A stretch of DNA of 64,000 bases, taken from NCBI GenBank assembly GCA_020161845.1, contig JAIUNK010000014.1:46215-110214 (forward strand), written 5' to 3'. Position 1 is the first letter of the stretch, and every line of letters starts with the position of its first letter. Shown here in pieces: positions 26,935 through 36,071 of this stretch. Below the pieces are notes generated by a model. That model saw only the letters and a list, made by a program, of their open reading frames with translations. It did not search any database and was not told the origin of the DNA. The DNA comes from Actinomycetota bacterium. Lineage in GTDB: Bacteria > Actinomycetota > Actinomycetes > Actinomycetales > Dermatophilaceae. A program made the position numbers and the translations under genes.

Positions 26935-27888
26935 ATGGCTGAGGTTCTCGTCCTCGTCGACCACGCGGACGGTGTGGTGCGCAAGACGACCCTGGAGATG
27001 CTCACGCTGGCCGCGCGGCTCGGCGAGCCGTCCGCGGTGTACGTGGGGGAGGGTGCCGAGCAGGCCGCGGCAACGCTGGGCAAGTACGGCGCGGGCACGG
27101 TGTACGTCGTGAGCGGGCAGGCCAACGACTATCTGGTCGTGCCGACCGTCGAGGCGCTGGCGCATCTGATGGAGTCCTCGGGTGCCGCCGCGGTGCTCAT
27201 CCCGAGCAACCAGCACGGCAAGGAAATGGCGGCCCGGCTGGCGGTCCGGACATCCTCCGGTCTGATCACCGACGCGATCGACGTGCGCGCGGGTGGTGAC
27301 GGGGTGGAGACCACCCAGTCGGTCTTCGCCGGTTCCTATTCGGTCGACGCCACCGTGACCAAGGGCACCCCGATCATCACGGTCAAGCCCAACTCGTGTG
27401 CCCCGCAGGAGGCCTCGGGCGCCGGCACGGTGCAGCAGGTCGACCTCGCCTTCTCCGAGGCGGCCAAGGCCGCCCGCATCGTCGAGCGCAAGGAGAAGCA
27501 GAAGTCGGGACGTCCGGAACTCACCGAGGCCGCGATCGTGGTCTCCGGCGGCCGAGGCACTGGCGGCGACTTCGCCAAGGTCGAGAGCATGGCCGACACG
27601 CTCGGTGCCGCGGTCGGCGCCTCTCGCGCCGCGGTGGACGCGGGCTGGTACCCGCACACCAGCCAGGTCGGCCAGACCGGCAAACAGGTCAGCCCCCAGC
27701 TCTATGTCGCCTGCGGGATCTCCGGCGCCATTCAACACCGCGCCGGGATGCAGACCTCCAAGACGATCGTGGCGATCAACAAGGACGAGGAGGCGCCGAT
27801 CTTCGAGCTCGTCGACTTCGGCGTCGTGGGGGACCTGTTCGAGGTCCTGCCCCAGGCCGAGGAGCAGGTCAAGGCCGCCCGCGGCTGA
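26935..27888 (+). CDS. etfA: electron transfer flavoprotein alpha subunit
   Basis: 317 aa. The N-terminal ETF domain (MAEVLVLVDHADGVVRK) is followed by the C-terminal FAD-binding domain with the signature VSGGRGTGGDFAKVESMAD, QVGQTGKQVSPQLYVACG and MQTSKTIVAINKDEEAPIF. It pairs with EtfB. ATG 26935 is supported by GAAGGAG at 26921-26927. A GC hairpin begins 41 bp after the stop. Confidence 0.96.
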   Translation: MAEVLVLVDHADGVVRKTTLEMLTLAARLGEPSAVYVGEGAEQAAATLGKYGAGTVYVVSGQANDYLVVPTVEALAHLMESSGAAAVLIPSNQHGKEMAARLAVRTSSGLITDAIDVRAGGDGVETTQSVFAGSYSVDATVTKGTPIITVKPNSCAPQEASGAGTVQQVDLAFSEAAKAARIVERKEKQKSGRPELTEAAIVVSGGRGTGGDFAKVESMADTLGAAVGASRAAVDAGWYPHTSQVGQTGKQVSPQLYVACGISGAIQHRAGMQTSKTIVAINKDEEAPIFELVDFGVVGDLFEVLPQAEEQVKAARG

Positions 27889-27928
27889 CGCGGGCAGCCG
27901 CGGGTCAGACCGCGGCGCGCCGACGACA

Positions 27929-27960
27929 GCGGGCCGGATCCCCCTCGGGGTCCGGCCCGC
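27929..27960 (+). terminator. hairpin terminator after etfBA
   Basis: GCGGGCCGGA pairs exactly with TCCGGCCCGC, with an inner CCCC/GGGG extension after a one-base bulge. Placed 40 bp after etfA. No T-run. Confidence 0.75.
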
Positions 27961-28342
27961 TCGGTGTTCGGGGAAGTGCGCGCGGGACCATATGGCCCCC
28001 GAAACGACAGCGCGATCGGCACCTTCGACTCCCGGACAGCACCGAGCCCCGACGGCTTCGGGGGGCAGCGTCGGGGCTCAGTGGTCCACGGGTGTTCACG
28101 CAGGTCAACCAGGCGATTTCGGCTGCGTCCACACGACGCTTATACGATAACCGACGCCTTCGCGGGAACCGAACCGGTGGTCGAAGGTCACCTGGCACTT
28201 TGGTCGGTATGTTGCGCAAGGTCGATCTGCGGCGCCGAATGGTCGAGGCCCAGGGGACGAATGGTGCCGCGGCTGGGCCAGGCGGGCGGGGCCCGGTGCT
28301 CAGGGCAGGTGGGCTGGCCGGTGGTCGCTCGCGGGCGCGCCG
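27961..28342. other. non-coding gap between etfA and the cysteine desulfurase
   Basis: About 380 bp without a gene I can support. It contains a second perfect stem-loop, GAGCCCCGACG at 28044-28054 with CGTCGGGGCTC at 28069-28079. Further on is an AT-rich TATACGATAA at 28141-28150, which could be a promoter for a small RNA or a 5' UTR. A start at ATG 28209 (MLRKVDLRRRM) runs into the antisense-like frame of the desulfurase and is not convincing. Confidence 0.4.
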
Positions 28343-28348
28343 TAGGAT
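28343..28348 (+). promoter_or_regulatory. candidate -10 box for leaderless cysteine desulfurase gene
   Basis: TAGGAT followed by eight bases and GTG 28357, without a ribosome binding site. Confidence 0.45.
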
Positions 28349-28356
28349 CGACTGCC

Positions 28357-29598
28357 GTGAGCGTCTATCTGGACCATGCCGCCACGTCGCCGACCCGCCC
28401 CGAGGTGGTCGAGGCGGTCAGTGCGGCCATGGCGCAGGTCGGCAACCCCAGCTCCGTGCACACCGCGGGGCGGCAGGCGCGCCGTCGCGTCGAGGAAGCG
28501 CGCGAGGACATCGCGGACGCCTTGGGGGCCGGCCCGTCCGAGGTCGTCTTCACCTCGGGTGGCACCGAGTCCGACAACCTGGCCGTGAAGGGCATCTACC
28601 GCTACGCCGTGGACGCCGACCCGCGGCGTCGCCGGCTCGTCGTCAGCGCCGCCGAACACTCCGCGGTGCTCGACAGCGTCACTGCCCTGGCCGATCGGGA
28701 GGGCGCGCTGATCAGCTGGGTCGACCCGGGCCCGGACGGCGCGGTCAAGGTTGATGCGGTGCGGGCGGCCGTCGAGGACCGCGCGGCCGGCGGCCCGGAT
28801 TCCGTCGCGGCGGTGGTGGCCATGTGGGTGAACAACGAGACCGGAATCGTCCAGCCCGTCGCCGACCTCGGCGCGCTGGCCGGTGAGTTCGGGGTGCCCT
28901 TCGTCACCGACGCCGTCCAGGCGCTGGGCAAGGTGCCCGTCGACTTCGCCGCCTCCGGGGCCGCTGTTCTCGCCGCGACCGGGCACAAGATCGGCGGCCC
29001 GGTCGGCACCGGCCTGTTGCTGGCCGGCCGCGATGCGCCGATCCAGCCGATCTCGCACGGCGGCGGCCAGGAGCGCAAGCTGCGCAGCGGGACGCTGGCC
29101 ATGCCGCTCATCGTCGGTCTGGCCCGCGCGGTGCGGCTGGCGCAGGATGCCCGCGAGCTTGAGGCGGTCCGGTTGGTGCAATTGCGGGACCGGCTGTTGG
29201 CCGGGGTCAGCGCCGCCATCCCCGGGGCCCGGGCGACCGGCTCGTGGCAGCCCGGCGACACGCTACGGCGTACCGCGACCCACGCGCACGTCCTGATTCC
29301 GCAGGTGGAGGGGGACTCGCTGCTGTTCCTGCTGGACGCCGCGGGCATCGCGTGCTCGACGGGCTCGGCGTGCCACGCCGGCGTGCCACAGCCCAGCCAC
29401 GTCCTGCTCGCGATGGGCTTTTCACCCGAGGAGGCCCGCGGGGCACTGCGGCTCACCCTGGGCTGGTCCAGCACCGCCGCCGACGTGGACGCCCTGCTCG
29501 CCGCGCTGCCGGAGGCGGTCGAGCGGGCCCAGCGGGCCTACGCGGCCACGCGGGCGCGGGCGCAAGCCCGGCTGGCGCGGCGCGCGACGGCGGGCTGA
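28357..29598 (+). CDS. cysteine desulfurase (NifS/IscS family)
   Basis: 413 aa class-V PLP aminotransferase fold. It converts cysteine to alanine and a protein persulfide. Key residues are visible: His101 (SAAEHSAVL), PLP Lys211 ([13 protein letters not shown]) and the persulfide Cys339 ([10 protein letters not shown]). The mnmA gene begins six bases after the stop, so its main job is probably to donate sulfur to tRNA 2-thiouridine synthesis. This desulfurase-mnmA pair is a conserved actinobacterial arrangement. The last 20 residues are Arg/Ala-rich. GTG 28357 fits both the family N-terminus ([12 protein letters not shown]) and the leaderless promoter. Confidence 0.94.
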   Translation: MSVYLDHAATSPTRPEVVEAVSAAMAQVGNPSSVHTAGRQARRRVEEAREDIADALGAGPSEVVFTSGGTESDNLAVKGIYRYAVDADPRRRRLVVSAAEHSAVLDSVTALADREGALISWVDPGPDGAVKVDAVRAAVEDRAAGGPDSVAAVVAMWVNNETGIVQPVADLGALAGEFGVPFVTDAVQALGKVPVDFAASGAAVLAATGHKIGGPVGTGLLLAGRDAPIQPISHGGGQERKLRSGTLAMPLIVGLARAVRLAQDARELEAVRLVQLRDRLLAGVSAAIPGARATGSWQPGDTLRRTATHAHVLIPQVEGDSLLFLLDAAGIACSTGSACHAGVPQPSHVLLAMGFSPEEARGALRLTLGWSSTAADVDALLAALPEAVERAQRAYAATRARAQARLARRATAG

Positions 29599-29603
29599 TC
29601 CTG

Positions 29604-30701
29604 ATGCGGCTGGTCGCGGCGATGAGCGGCGGGGTCGACTCGGCCGTCGCCGCCGCCCGAGCCGTCCGCGCCGGTCATGACGTCGTCGGTGTGCACCTGG
29701 CGCTCGCCTCGCAGCCGGCCATGCTGCGGACCGGATCGCGTGGCTGTTGCTCGGCCGAGGACGCCGGCGATGCGCGCCGGGTCGCGGACCGTCTTGGCAT
29801 CCCCTATTACGTGTGGGATTTGGCGGCGGAGTTCGCCCAGGATGTGGTGGCGGATTTTGTGGCGGAGTACGCGGCCGGTCGCACGCCCAACCCGTGTCTG
29901 CGGTGCAACGAGCGGATCAAGTTCGCGGCGCTCCTCCAGCGGGCCTGGGCGCTCGGTTTCGACGGCGTGGTGACGGGCCACTACGCGCGGATCAGCGAGC
30001 CCGGAGACCCCGACAATGTCACCGGCGCTCGCGAGCTGCACCGGGCCATCGACCCGGCCAAGGACCAGTCCTATGTGTTGGGCGTCCTCGACGCAGAGCA
30101 GTTGGCCGGGTCGGTCTTCCCCCTGGGTCACAGCACGAAGTCGCAGATCCGCGTGGAAGCGGCGGCCTTGGGATTGGGCGTCGCCGCGAAGCCGGACAGT
30201 CACGACATCTGTTTCATCGCCGACGGCGACACCCGGGCCTTCCTGGCAGCCCGGCTGGGGGAGGCGCCGGGCGAGATCGTCGACGAGGACGGGCAGCTGG
30301 TCGGGCAGCACCGCGGGGCCTACGCCTTCACCGTCGGCCAGCGTCGCGGGCTGGCGCTGCGCCGTCCGCACCCGGACGGTCAGCCGCGCTATGTCACCGC
30401 GGTCGACGTCGCCGCCAACCGCGTCGTGGTCGGCCCGCAAGAACTCCTCGGTATCGACGTCATCGACGCCGAGGGGGCCCGTTGGTGCGGTGCGGCGCCG
30501 GACGGCGAGCTGGCCTGTGGCGTGCAGTTGCGGGCGCACGGGGCGGAGGTCCCGGCGCGGGCCGTAGCCAGCCCGGACGGCTCGGTGCGGATCGCGCTGG
30601 CCGAGCGCACGCGCGGGGTGGCCGCCGGTCAGGCGGCGGTGCTCTACGACGGCACCCGCGTCGTCGGCTCGGCGACCATCGTCGGCACGTCCCGACGGTA
30701 G
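29604..30701 (+). CDS. mnmA: tRNA-specific 2-thiouridylase
   Basis: 365 aa. It thiolates U34 of tRNA-Lys, -Glu and -Gln. The N-terminal PP-loop is MSGGVDS. The catalytic cysteines are Cys101 ([12 protein letters not shown]) and Cys203 ([12 protein letters not shown]), matching E. coli Cys102/Cys199. The C-terminal beta domains include [14 protein letters not shown] 29604 gives the normal N-terminus [17 protein letters not shown]. Coupled to the upstream desulfurase. Confidence 0.96.
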   Translation: MRLVAAMSGGVDSAVAAARAVRAGHDVVGVHLALASQPAMLRTGSRGCCSAEDAGDARRVADRLGIPYYVWDLAAEFAQDVVADFVAEYAAGRTPNPCLRCNERIKFAALLQRAWALGFDGVVTGHYARISEPGDPDNVTGARELHRAIDPAKDQSYVLGVLDAEQLAGSVFPLGHSTKSQIRVEAAALGLGVAAKPDSHDICFIADGDTRAFLAARLGEAPGEIVDEDGQLVGQHRGAYAFTVGQRRGLALRRPHPDGQPRYVTAVDVAANRVVVGPQELLGIDVIDAEGARWCGAAPDGELACGVQLRAHGAEVPARAVASPDGSVRIALAERTRGVAAGQAAVLYDGTRVVGSATIVGTSRR

Positions 30702-30791
30702 GCCGGGCGTCGCCCCCACGTTGGGATCGCTCGCCGGAGCCACCTCGGCCGCGGCTGGCGCGCCGCGGGTGGGCTGTGGTGGGGTCGGGGT

Positions 30792-31466
30792 ATGCGCGAA
30801 CGCTGGCTCGGGGCAGGGGAACTGGTGCGGGTGGCGGTGGCCGCCGCGGAGGCCGCGCTGACGCCGTACGTCGAGCGCGACTGGACGGCGACGCCCGCCC
30901 GCGACCTCGATCTCAGCTGCCGCGCGACCCTGACCCATGTCGTCGACGGCCTGCACCACTTCACCTGCCAGGTGCTGACGGCACACCCCGAGTCCACCGG
31001 CACGGCGTACGAGCTGCGACCCCGACCCCGCGCCTCCCCGGCGACGGGCGGGGTGCGCGATCCCGCCGGGGAGGACCTGCTGCGCGGGCTCACGACGTAC
31101 GGGGGGATCCTGGCCGCGGTGGTCGAGGCCGCGGATCCGGCCTCGCGGGCCTACCACCCGTACGGCGCCGCGGACCCCGCCGGATTCGCCACGATGGGCG
31201 CCCTGGAGGTCGTGGTGCACGCCTATGACATCGCGGCCGGATTCGGCGGCACGTGGGCACCGCCCGCGGTGGTCGCGTGGCCGTGCGTCGACCGGCTGTT
31301 CCACGATCAGGAGGCCGGCCTGTCCGCGTTCAGCGCCGCCGATGCGCTGCTGTGGTGCTGCGGTCGGGTGCCGCTGCCCGGCCGACCACGTCGAGACGAG
31401 GGTTGGCGCTGGGACGGCCGACCCATGGCGGACCGACTGCGGGGCCGAGTTGCTGTCGGGTCATGA
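30792..31466 (+). CDS. DinB/mycothiol-dependent maleylpyruvate isomerase-like protein
   Basis: 224 aa. A four-helix DinB-like fold is suggested by WTATPARDLDLSCRATLTHVVDGLHHF and, later, ALEVVVHAYDIAAGFGG, with the spaced histidines that bind metal in this superfamily. Related proteins use mycothiol as cofactor or act in thiol metabolism. The specific reaction cannot be inferred. It starts 90 bp after mnmA with no clear hairpin between, so it may be co-transcribed. Convergent with the isochorismatase-like gene; the 190 bp between them show nothing recognisable. Confidence 0.72.
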   Translation: MRERWLGAGELVRVAVAAAEAALTPYVERDWTATPARDLDLSCRATLTHVVDGLHHFTCQVLTAHPESTGTAYELRPRPRASPATGGVRDPAGEDLLRGLTTYGGILAAVVEAADPASRAYHPYGAADPAGFATMGALEVVVHAYDIAAGFGGTWAPPAVVAWPCVDRLFHDQEAGLSAFSAADALLWCCGRVPLPGRPRRDEGWRWDGRPMADRLRGRVAVGS

Positions 31467-31659
31467 GACGACTGGCGCGTCGCGCGGCCGGGAGGCCTCG
31501 CTCGCCGTCTGTGGGGCTCGGCGATGGCGTGCCGCCCGCTGCCCGCCGTCTGTCGCCCACACGCCGATCGGTGTGTTGGCGTGGTCCCAACCCCCTCAAG
31601 GCACCGACCGGAGTCTTGGCGGTCCTGCGAACCCCGGTGGGAGAGGTTGCCGCCCGTCG

Positions 31660-32301
31660 TCAGTAGCCCCGGCTGGCGTCGGCCACCTGGCCCGCGCCGG
31701 TCAGGGCGGTAGCGAACTCGCGCGACGTCGTGGGCCGGCTGAACATCGGGTAGTCCTTGGCGATGGCGTTGTCGTGCTCCTCGGCGCTCGTCGCGGCGAG
31801 GCAGTCGGTCAGGGTGTAGACGTCGTACCCCTTCTCGTACGCCGTACGCATCGTGGACTCCACGCAACAGTTGGTGAGGAAGCCCGCCAGGGCGATCGTC
31901 GACAGGCCCTTGCTGCGCAGGATGAAGTCGAGATTCGTGGAGGCGAACGCGTCCAGGCCGCGCTTGCCCTCCACCACGATGTCGTCGGCCGCCGGGGTCA
32001 GCACCTCGACGATCTCGCTGCCCCATTTCCCGGCCAGGAAGCTCTGCGACTCGACCACGCCGGCGAGGATGCCGTAGGGGGTGTTGGTGATCTCGCCGTA
32101 CCCGGGCTTGAACGAGATGGGCACGTGCACCACCGTGGCCCCGGCTGCGCGCGCCCGCTCGGCGAGCGCGACGGTGTTGTCGAGCATGTTCGTGCTGGCC
32201 ATGACGTCCTTGACGGCGCCGTGCAGCGTGCCGCCCTCGGTGGTGAAGTCGTTCTGGAACTCGATCAGGACGAGCGCGGTGCGCTGGGGGTCGATGCTCA
32301 T
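31660..32301 (-). CDS. isochorismatase-like cysteine hydrolase
   Basis: 213 aa. The catalytic triad of the family is visible: Asp18 (VLIEFQNDF), Lys113 (EGKRGLDAF) and Cys146 (FLTNCCVEST). Such enzymes hydrolyse small amides or ureas, or the vinyl ether of isochorismate. Presence of the Cys points to an amidase/nicotinamidase-like or YcaC-like activity rather than a true isochorismatase. ATG 32301 is preceded, seven bases away, by TAGCGT. It lies directly downstream of the FitB/VapC gene but has its own candidate promoter. Confidence 0.85.
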   Translation of the reverse strand: MSIDPQRTALVLIEFQNDFTTEGGTLHGAVKDVMASTNMLDNTVALAERARAAGATVVHVPISFKPGYGEITNTPYGILAGVVESQSFLAGKWGSEIVEVLTPAADDIVVEGKRGLDAFASTNLDFILRSKGLSTIALAGFLTNCCVESTMRTAYEKGYDVYTLTDCLAATSAEEHDNAIAKDYPMFSRPTTSREFATALTGAGQVADASRGY

Positions 32302-32308
32302 GGGCGTG

Positions 32309-32314
32309 ACGCTA
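32309..32314 (-). promoter_or_regulatory. candidate -10 box for leaderless isochorismatase-like gene
   Basis: Minus-strand TAGCGT, seven bases before ATG 32301. The gap between this gene and the upstream toxin gene is only 53 bp. Confidence 0.5.
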
Positions 32315-32354
32315 GGACGGCCGATGGTGCGCTCACAAGCCCCCCGGGTCGGCC

Positions 32355-32780
32355 TCAGCGTCGCGCCGGTTCGAACGGGTTGACCAGTGGTACGCCGGTT
32401 CCCTCGACATCGGCGGTGTTGCGGGTCGCGAGCACCAGGCCGTGTACGGACGCCGTCGCGGCCAGGAGCGCGTCGACGACCGGTCTGGGCTGGGGAACCA
32501 TGAGCTGGGCCCACCGCAGCGCGACGCGCTCATCCACGCGCAGAATGCGGTCGCCGGCGGACTCGATTAGCCCGTCCAGCCATGTCTCGAGGCGATCGGC
32601 CTGGGCGGCATCGCGGCGCCGCACGAGCAGCACCCCGCGCCGAAGTTCGCCGATGGTGAGCACGCTGAGGAAGAGTCGATCGGCCTCCTGGGCAGCGAAC
32701 CAGGCTCGCACGTGGACGTCAGCACGTTCCTGCTTGCGCAGTTCGCTGACGATGTTCGTGTCGAGGAGAACGCCGTTCAC
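32355..32780 (-). CDS. vapC: PIN-domain toxin, FitB/VapC type
   Basis: 141 aa. PIN-domain ribonuclease with its acidic residues in place: Asp7 (LLDTNIVSEL), Glu45 (TIGELRRG), Asp103 (VVDALLAATA) and probably Asp124 near the C-terminus. Expected to cleave RNA (tRNA or rRNA) when released by its antitoxin. GTG 32780 overlaps the antitoxin stop (GTGA), the usual coupling. The intact active site argues for a functional toxin. Confidence 0.9.
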   Translation of the reverse strand: MNGVLLDTNIVSELRKQERADVHVRAWFAAQEADRLFLSVLTIGELRRGVLLVRRRDAAQADRLETWLDGLIESAGDRILRVDERVALRWAQLMVPQPRPVVDALLAATASVHGLVLATRNTADVEGTGVPLVNPFEPARR

Positions 32781-33001
32781 AGCTCGACGGGCCGGCCGAG
32801 ATCGCGAGGCCTGGCGAAGTCCGGGTCGAGGCCGACGTCAGGCATCGAGGCCAGCGCAGCCTTGAAGCGATCGTCGTCGAGCAGCGCACGGCGCAGGATC
32901 TCCCGGTGCTCGGCCTCTGCCGAACGCCCGTTGGCGGCGGCGCGGCGACGGAGTTCGCTGGCAACGCGCTCCTCGACGCCGCGGACGATGAGTTGGGCCA
33001 C
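32777..33001 (-). CDS. vapB: FitA-type ribbon-helix-helix antitoxin
   Basis: 74 aa. The N-terminus VAQLIVRGVEERVASELRRR followed by NGRSAEAEHREILRRAL is the classic FitA/StbC ribbon-helix-helix. The C-terminal segment (ARPRDLGRPVEL) should wrap the toxin. GTG 33001 is supported by AAGGAGG seven bases upstream. FitA-type antitoxins bind inverted repeats in their own promoter; a perfect one lies at 33043-33077. Confidence 0.9.
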   Translation of the reverse strand: MAQLIVRGVEERVASELRRRAAANGRSAEAEHREILRRALLDDDRFKAALASMPDVGLDPDFARPRDLGRPVEL

Positions 33002-33042
33002 GACCTCGCCTCCTTGACTCGTTGACGGGTCGACTTGGCTAA

Positions 33043-33077
33043 CCGACGCAGTGATATCGATGCTATCACTGCGTCGG
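33043..33077. promoter_or_regulatory. 14-bp-arm palindrome, likely FitAB operator
   Basis: CCGACGCAGTGATA (33043-33056), spacer TCGATGC, then the exact reverse complement (33064-33077). It lies 42 bp upstream of the antitoxin start. Its right end covers the expected -35 position of the divergent MetE-like gene. The symmetry and position fit a ribbon-helix-helix antitoxin operator. Confidence 0.8.
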
Positions 33078-33094
33078 GTCGGGCCTGGGGCGCC

Positions 33095-33100
33095 TAAGCT
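33095..33100 (+). promoter_or_regulatory. candidate -10 box for leaderless MetE-like gene
   Basis: TAAGCT, then seven bases, then GTG 33108. Its -35 would fall at about 33072-33077, inside the palindrome described at 33043-33077. Confidence 0.55.
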
Positions 33101-33107
33101 CGCGCAC

Positions 33108-34118
33108 GTGAGCAGAGCGAGCGCGCTGGGATCGTGGCCGGGCACCGACACCGCCGACGTGCGGGAGGCGATCCGGGTGGTCCGCGACACCCTGACCGAC
33201 GCCTCGCTCACCGGACGGCCCGGCATCCCGTACCTGCCGGAGGCCCCGCGGCGAGGCCCCGGCGCGGACCTGATCGGCCGGTCCGCGGCGCTGCTGGTCG
33301 GGCTCTCGGTGGACCTGCAGCCCTCGGGCTGGCGGCTGGTGGACCGGCCCGGTCGCGACGAGAGCCGCGCGGCGGCCTACCTGCGCTCAGACCTCGACGA
33401 GCTCGCCGAGGCGTACGACGGATACGCCGGGCCGCTCAAGGTCCAGCTCGCGGGGCCGTGGACGCTGGCGGCCGAGCTACGGCTGAACCGGGGGGAACGC
33501 GTCGTCGTCGACCGCGGCGCCTGCCGGGACGTGGCGGCCGCCCTGGCCGAAGGGGTGGCCGCGCACCTGGCCGACGTGCGCCGGCTGGTGCCGGGCGCCG
33601 AGCTGCTGGTCCAGCTGGACGAGCCGCTGCTGCCGGCGGTCCTGGCGGGGGAGTTGGCCACCAGCAGCGGGTTCGGGCGGCTGCGGGCGGTCGACGTCGA
33701 GGAGGTACGTCGGGTGCTGGCGCAGACCATCGGCTCGAGCGGGGTCGACGTCGTCGTGCACTGCTGCGCCGCCGATGCGCCCGTCGGGCTGCTGCGCGAG
33801 GCCGGGGCGAGCGGAATCAGTCTCGACACCGCCCTGCTCGGCCCGCGCGGGTGGGAGTCGGTGGCGGTGGCCGTCGAGGCCGGTACGCAGCTGTGGGCGG
33901 GAGCCCTGCCCACCGGCGCGCCCGCGGTGACCCCGGCGGCCGCCGCCGCCCCCGTGCTGCGGGCCTGGCGGGAGCTGGGTCTGGATCAGGGACTGCTGGA
34001 GGCGGTGGTGATCACGCCGGCCTGCGGATTGGCCGGGTCGGCGCCCGCGGACGCCGTACGGATCCACCGCACCCTGCCGCGGGCCGCCGCCGAACTGACC
34101 GAGGCCGCCCACGCCTGA
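33108..34118 (+). CDS. MetE-like (cobalamin-independent methionine synthase C-domain) protein
   Basis: 336 aa, matching only one barrel of MetE. Zinc-site residues are retained: His218-Cys219 (VVVHCCAADAP) and Cys306 (TPACGLAG), with an acidic LVQLDEPLLP in between. Proteins of this short type sit next to ligA in many actinobacteria, including mycobacteria. They may methylate homocysteine from a corrinoid or other donor protein; the true donor is unknown. Leaderless GTG start. Convergent with asnB across only 16 bp. Confidence 0.82.
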   Translation: MSRASALGSWPGTDTADVREAIRVVRDTLTDASLTGRPGIPYLPEAPRRGPGADLIGRSAALLVGLSVDLQPSGWRLVDRPGRDESRAAAYLRSDLDELAEAYDGYAGPLKVQLAGPWTLAAELRLNRGERVVVDRGACRDVAAALAEGVAAHLADVRRLVPGAELLVQLDEPLLPAVLAGELATSSGFGRLRAVDVEEVRRVLAQTIGSSGVDVVVHCCAADAPVGLLREAGASGISLDTALLGPRGWESVAVAVEAGTQLWAGALPTGAPAVTPAAAAAPVLRAWRELGLDQGLLEAVVITPACGLAGSAPADAVRIHRTLPRAAAELTEAAHA

Positions 34119-34134
34119 CCCGCGCGCTCGGCAC

Positions 34135-35964
34135 TCAGCCGAAGTAGCGCTCGTGCCAGACCAGGAAGATGAAGACGGTCCAGATCAGCCGGCTGTTGTC
34201 GGCGACGCCGGCGCAATGGTCGTCGAGCAGGCGGCCCAGCATCGTCACGTCGAAGTAGTCCCGCGCGGTCTGGGAGGCGAACGCCTCGCGCACCCGCCCG
34301 TTCCACGGCTGCTCCTTGAGCCACACCCGGATCGGCACCGGGAAACCCAGCTTGGGGCGCTCGTAATAGGCCCGGGGGAGCTTGGCCGCCGCGGCCGCGC
34401 GGAAGGCCGTCTTGGTCTGCGTGCCGTCCATGCGGTACTTGGTTGGGATCTTGGCCGCGACCTTCATGACCTCCTTGTCCAGGAAGGGCACCCGCACCTC
34501 GATCGAGTTGGCCATCGACATCTTGTCGGCCTTGAGCAGGATGTCCCCGACCATCCACAGGTGGATGTCGAGGTGCTGCATCCGGGTCGCATCGTCCTGG
34601 CCGATGGTGCGGGCGTAGAACGGGCCGGTGACGTCCCCGGGCAGGATCGGGTGGGCCAGCTGGTCGTTCATCAGGGCCGCGACCTGGTCGCTGCGGAACT
34701 GGTAGGCATTGCCGATGAAGCGCTCGGACAGGTCCAGCGCGCCGCGGTGCAGGTAACCCTGACCGTAGAACTTCGGCAGCTTGTCGCCGAGCGTGCCCAG
34801 CCCACGGCGTACCGTCCGAGGCACCCGCGACAGGTGCCGCAGCCCGTGCGGCTCGTTGTAGATCTGGTAGCCGCCGAAGAGTTCGTCCGCGCCCTCCCCG
34901 GACAGGACGACCTTGACGTGCTCGCGGGCGACCTTGCTCACGAAATACAGCGGCACGCACGCGGGGTCGGCCAGCGGCTCGTCCATGTGCCACTGGATGT
35001 CGGAGAGGGCGTCCCAATATTCGGTCGGGGTGATGACCTTGCTGTGCGACTCGACGCCGAGGTCCGCGGCCAGCGCCAGCGCGGCATCGATCTCGTTGTA
35101 GCCCGCGTTGTCGAAGCCGACCGTGAAGGTCCGCTGCCCGCCGAAACTGGCCGCGACGAAGGAGCTGTCGACGCCGGAGCTCAGGAACGAGCCCACCTCG
35201 ACGTCCGCAATCATGTGCGCCTTGACCGAATCCTCCAGGACCGCCGAGAGCTCCTCGACGTGGTCCTCGAACGTCCGGCCCTCCTCGGGTGCGAACTCGG
35301 CGGCCCAGTAGCGGCGGATCTCGCACCGGCCGTCCTTCCAGCGCAGATAGTGCGCCGGCGGCAGCTTGTAGATCCCTTCGAACATCGTCTCGTCGAGCGG
35401 GTTGTACTGGAAGCTGAGATAGCTCGCCAACCCCTGCAGGTTCAACTCGCGCTTGACCTGCGGGTTCTCTAGCAAGCACTTGATCTCACTGGCCCAGGCG
35501 AAGCCGTCCTTCAGGGGCGCGTAGTAGAGCGGCTTGATGCCGAAGAAGTCGCGTGCGAGAAAAAGTTCGCGCTCGCGGGAGTCCCAGACCGCGAAGGCGA
35601 ACATGCCGCGGACGTGGTCGAACATGCCCGCGCCGTATTCGTCGTAGGCGTGCAGCAGCACCTCGGTGTCGCTGTGGGTGCGGAAGGAGTGGCCGCGCTG
35701 GGTCAGCGCGTCGCGGATCGTGCGGTAGTTGTAGATCTCACCGTTGAAGGTGATGACCTTGGAGCCGTCGCCGTTGAACAGCGGCTGATGGCCCTCGGCG
35801 AGGTCGATGATCGACAGGCGGCGGAAGCCCAGGTGCAGGTCGCCGTCGAGGTGGAAGCCGTCGTCGTCGGGTCCCCGGTGGGTGATCCGCGCGGCTTGGG
35901 TGCGGATCACCTGCTCCCGGTCGTACGTCGTGGCCGGGTCGAGGAATCCGCAGATGCCGCACAT
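34135..35964 (-). CDS. asnB: asparagine synthase (glutamine-hydrolysing)
   Basis: 609 aa. The N-terminal glutaminase begins MCGICGF, where Cys2 is the nucleophile; ITHRGPDDDG and FNGEIYNY line its pocket. The C-terminal synthetase has the ATP-pyrophosphatase loop SSGVDSS, then VVLSGEGADELFGGY. It makes asparagine from aspartate, glutamine and ATP. AGGGGT lies upstream of ATG 35964. A minus-strand TAGTGT at 36003-36008 is a possible -10. The gene sits between two toxin-antitoxin loci but looks like normal core sequence. Confidence 0.94.
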   Translation of the reverse strand: MCGICGFLDPATTYDREQVIRTQAARITHRGPDDDGFHLDGDLHLGFRRLSIIDLAEGHQPLFNGDGSKVITFNGEIYNYRTIRDALTQRGHSFRTHSDTEVLLHAYDEYGAGMFDHVRGMFAFAVWDSRERELFLARDFFGIKPLYYAPLKDGFAWASEIKCLLENPQVKRELNLQGLASYLSFQYNPLDETMFEGIYKLPPAHYLRWKDGRCEIRRYWAAEFAPEEGRTFEDHVEELSAVLEDSVKAHMIADVEVGSFLSSGVDSSFVAASFGGQRTFTVGFDNAGYNEIDAALALAADLGVESHSKVITPTEYWDALSDIQWHMDEPLADPACVPLYFVSKVAREHVKVVLSGEGADELFGGYQIYNEPHGLRHLSRVPRTVRRGLGTLGDKLPKFYGQGYLHRGALDLSERFIGNAYQFRSDQVAALMNDQLAHPILPGDVTGPFYARTIGQDDATRMQHLDIHLWMVGDILLKADKMSMANSIEVRVPFLDKEVMKVAAKIPTKYRMDGTQTKTAFRAAAAAKLPRAYYERPKLGFPVPIRVWLKEQPWNGRVREAFASQTARDYFDVTMLGRLLDDHCAGVADNSRLIWTVFIFLVWHERYFG

Positions 35965-36071
35965 GGTGGTGGTCTACCCCTGATCGCGTCGGTGTCGACC
36001 AAACACTATCGCCCGACTCGTCAGGTCCCCTGAACCGCCACTGCCGGGGACGAGGGTCCCTGATCCGGCCA

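Noticed and set aside
28209-28356. Possible small protein starting MLRKVDLRRRM.
   Set aside because: The frame continues through the desulfurase gene as a non-biological Arg-rich sequence; no stop before the true start.
33043-33077. Palindrome considered as a rho-independent terminator.
   Set aside because: It lies between divergent start codons, where a terminator makes no sense; operator is the better reading.
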